14,791 nucleotides of DNA, from the NCBI GenBank assembly GCA_025462785.1, contig JAOAPG010000102.1, positions 1-14,791 of the forward strand. Reading direction: 5' to 3'. Below the pieces are notes generated by a model. That model saw only the letters and a program-made list of their open reading frames with translations, searched no databases and was not told where the DNA came from. This stretch comes from Acidobacteriaceae bacterium. GTDB taxonomy: Bacteria; Acidobacteriota; Terriglobia; Terriglobales; Acidobacteriaceae. Both the position numbers and the translations under genes were made by a program. Shown here piece after piece: positions 13,948 to 14,791 of this stretch; the first letter of the stretch is position 1; every line of letters begins with the position of its first letter.

Positions 13948-14791
13948 ATGTCTAGATACATTTCATATCGCGATTTCGATTGGGTGCTTCTCCTCTTTGT
14001 CTTGGCCATCTGTGGCCTAGGGGTGATGGAGATTCGCAGCGCCACTGAACACACCAAATTTGCTGGTGCTCATATCAAGCAGCTTTACTGGATTGCAGGC
14101 GGTCTCGGCGGCATGTTCCTGATCAGTTTCCTGAATTATCAGGTTCTACTCGACCGTGTTCATTGGATGTACATCGCATCCGTCGCTTCGTTGATGGTGG
14201 TGATGGTCTTTGGGCAGAAGTATCTGGGCGCCCGGCGTTGGGTCAAAATGCCCGGAGGCCAGCACTTCCAGCCATCCGAGTGGGTGAAGCTGATCCTCAT
14301 TTTGGCGGTAGCCAAATACTTTGCGGATCTCCAACAAAAAGACCTTACCTGGCCAGATTTCTTCAAGGCGGGAGCGATCGTAGGGGTTCCAATGTTAATG
14401 GTCTTGGCACAACCAGACCTTGGGACTTCGCTTACCTACTTACCGATTGCGATCATGGGATTGTTCCTGGGTGGAGTGCGTTGGAAGCAGGCGGCTGCAG
14501 TTTTCATTCTTGCGGGATTGATGATGCCGGTGGCATTCCATGTCCTCAAACCCTATCAGCGAGAACGACTTACGAGCTTTATGCACCCGGACGCAGACAG
14601 TCAGGGGTCGGGTTATCAGGTCACACAATCCCTAATTGCCGTCGGATCTGGAGGCATTTGGGGGAGCTCAGGCGGGTCGCAAACCCATCTTTCATTTCTG
14701 CCCGTTCCCCAATCGGACTTCATTTTCGCCGCATTTGCTGAAGAACCTGGATTTGTGGGCGCGCTCGGGCTGATGCTGCTATACTTTATGG
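13948..14791 (+). CDS. rodA: Peptidoglycan glycosyltransferase RodA (SEDS family), 3' end beyond the window
   Basis: RodA polymerises lipid II into glycan strands and works with PBP2. The frame starts 'MSRYISYRDFDWVLLLFVLA' and stays open for 281 codons to the window edge. SEDS landmarks are visible: 'GARRWVKMPGGQHFQPSEWV' after the second helix pair, 'MVLAQPDLGTSLTYLPI', 'RLTSFMHPDADSQGSGYQVT' followed by 'QSLIAVGSGGIWG', and 'LSFLPVPQSDFIFAAFAEE' with the conserved Asp/Phe/Glu segment. Multiple helices are evident. In the large loop the usual GKGxxxGSQT stretch reads 'GSSGGSQTH', two residues shorter than I expect; this may be natural variation. The ATG at 13948-13950 lacks a Shine-Dalgarno because the repeat arm abuts it; translation may depend on coupling to mrdA or on leader structure. 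Since the start precedes the helix normally, the N-terminus looks right. Confidence 0.93.
   Translation, partial: MSRYISYRDFDWVLLLFVLAICGLGVMEIRSATEHTKFAGAHIKQLYWIAGGLGGMFLISFLNYQVLLDRVHWMYIASVASLMVVMVFGQKYLGARRWVKMPGGQHFQPSEWVKLILILAVAKYFADLQQKDLTWPDFFKAGAIVGVPMLMVLAQPDLGTSLTYLPIAIMGLFLGGVRWKQAAAVFILAGLMMPVAFHVLKPYQRERLTSFMHPDADSQGSGYQVTQSLIAVGSGGIWGSSGGSQTHLSFLPVPQSDFIFAAFAEEPGFVGALGLMLLYFM

Noticed and set aside
1..14791. CRISPR arrays, tRNA or rRNA genes
   Set aside because: No regularly spaced direct repeats, no tRNA cloverleaf signatures and no rRNA-like conserved segments were seen on either strand.

Overview
The window looks like a chromosomal segment from a free-living, rod-shaped Gram-negative bacterium, most likely an acidobacterium (Acidobacteriota). 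This assignment is inference. It rests on the character of the proteins (FecR-domain protein upstream of mreB, MreC with a long Pro/Ser/Thr-rich tail), on group II intron debris, and on short 'GGCTCTAGG'-type intergenic repeats. I could not run a taxonomic search.

Layout. (1) Positions 1 to about 2030 hold the remains of two group II introns head to tail. The first is the frameshifted 3' end of a reverse transcriptase/maturase followed by a recognisable domain V hairpin. The second has its structured 5' RNA region and a reverse transcriptase that is frameshifted, has lost an active-site Asp and has lost its 3' end. (2) From 2131 to 6741 everything real is on the minus strand: a PsiE-family membrane protein, a 57-residue extremely acidic small protein, an alanine-type PLP aminotransferase, a semialdehyde-dehydrogenase-like ALDH, and a secreted peroxiredoxin. 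The peroxiredoxin has an in-frame TGA exactly at its peroxidatic cysteine codon, followed at the right distance by a hairpin fitting a bacterial SECIS element. I read it as a selenocysteine peroxiredoxin. (3) A 364-base divergent intergenic region separates it from the plus-strand genes. (4) From 7106 to the end of the window lies a FecR-domain envelope protein followed by the rod-shape/elongasome cluster mreB-mreC-mreD-mrdA-rodA, with rodA cut by the window edge.

How the genes fit together. MreB, MreC, MreD, PBP2 (MrdA) and RodA form the machine for lateral-wall peptidoglycan synthesis. MreB filaments on the inner face of the membrane position MreC/MreD, which activate the RodA glycosyltransferase and PBP2 transpeptidase pair. 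The FecR-domain protein is a membrane-anchored envelope protein that may be co-located with this machinery. mreB carries an in-frame TAG at codon 217 although the rest of the gene reads on perfectly. This is either a sequencing error, a recent nonsense mutation or a recoding event. The minus-strand genes are metabolic and stress functions without an obvious shared pathway.

Most worth a second look: the selenocysteine peroxiredoxin, the amber codon in mreB, the acidic microprotein, the palindrome upstream of the ALDH gene, and the inverted GGCTCTAGG repeats that flank mrdA and supply its stop codon.
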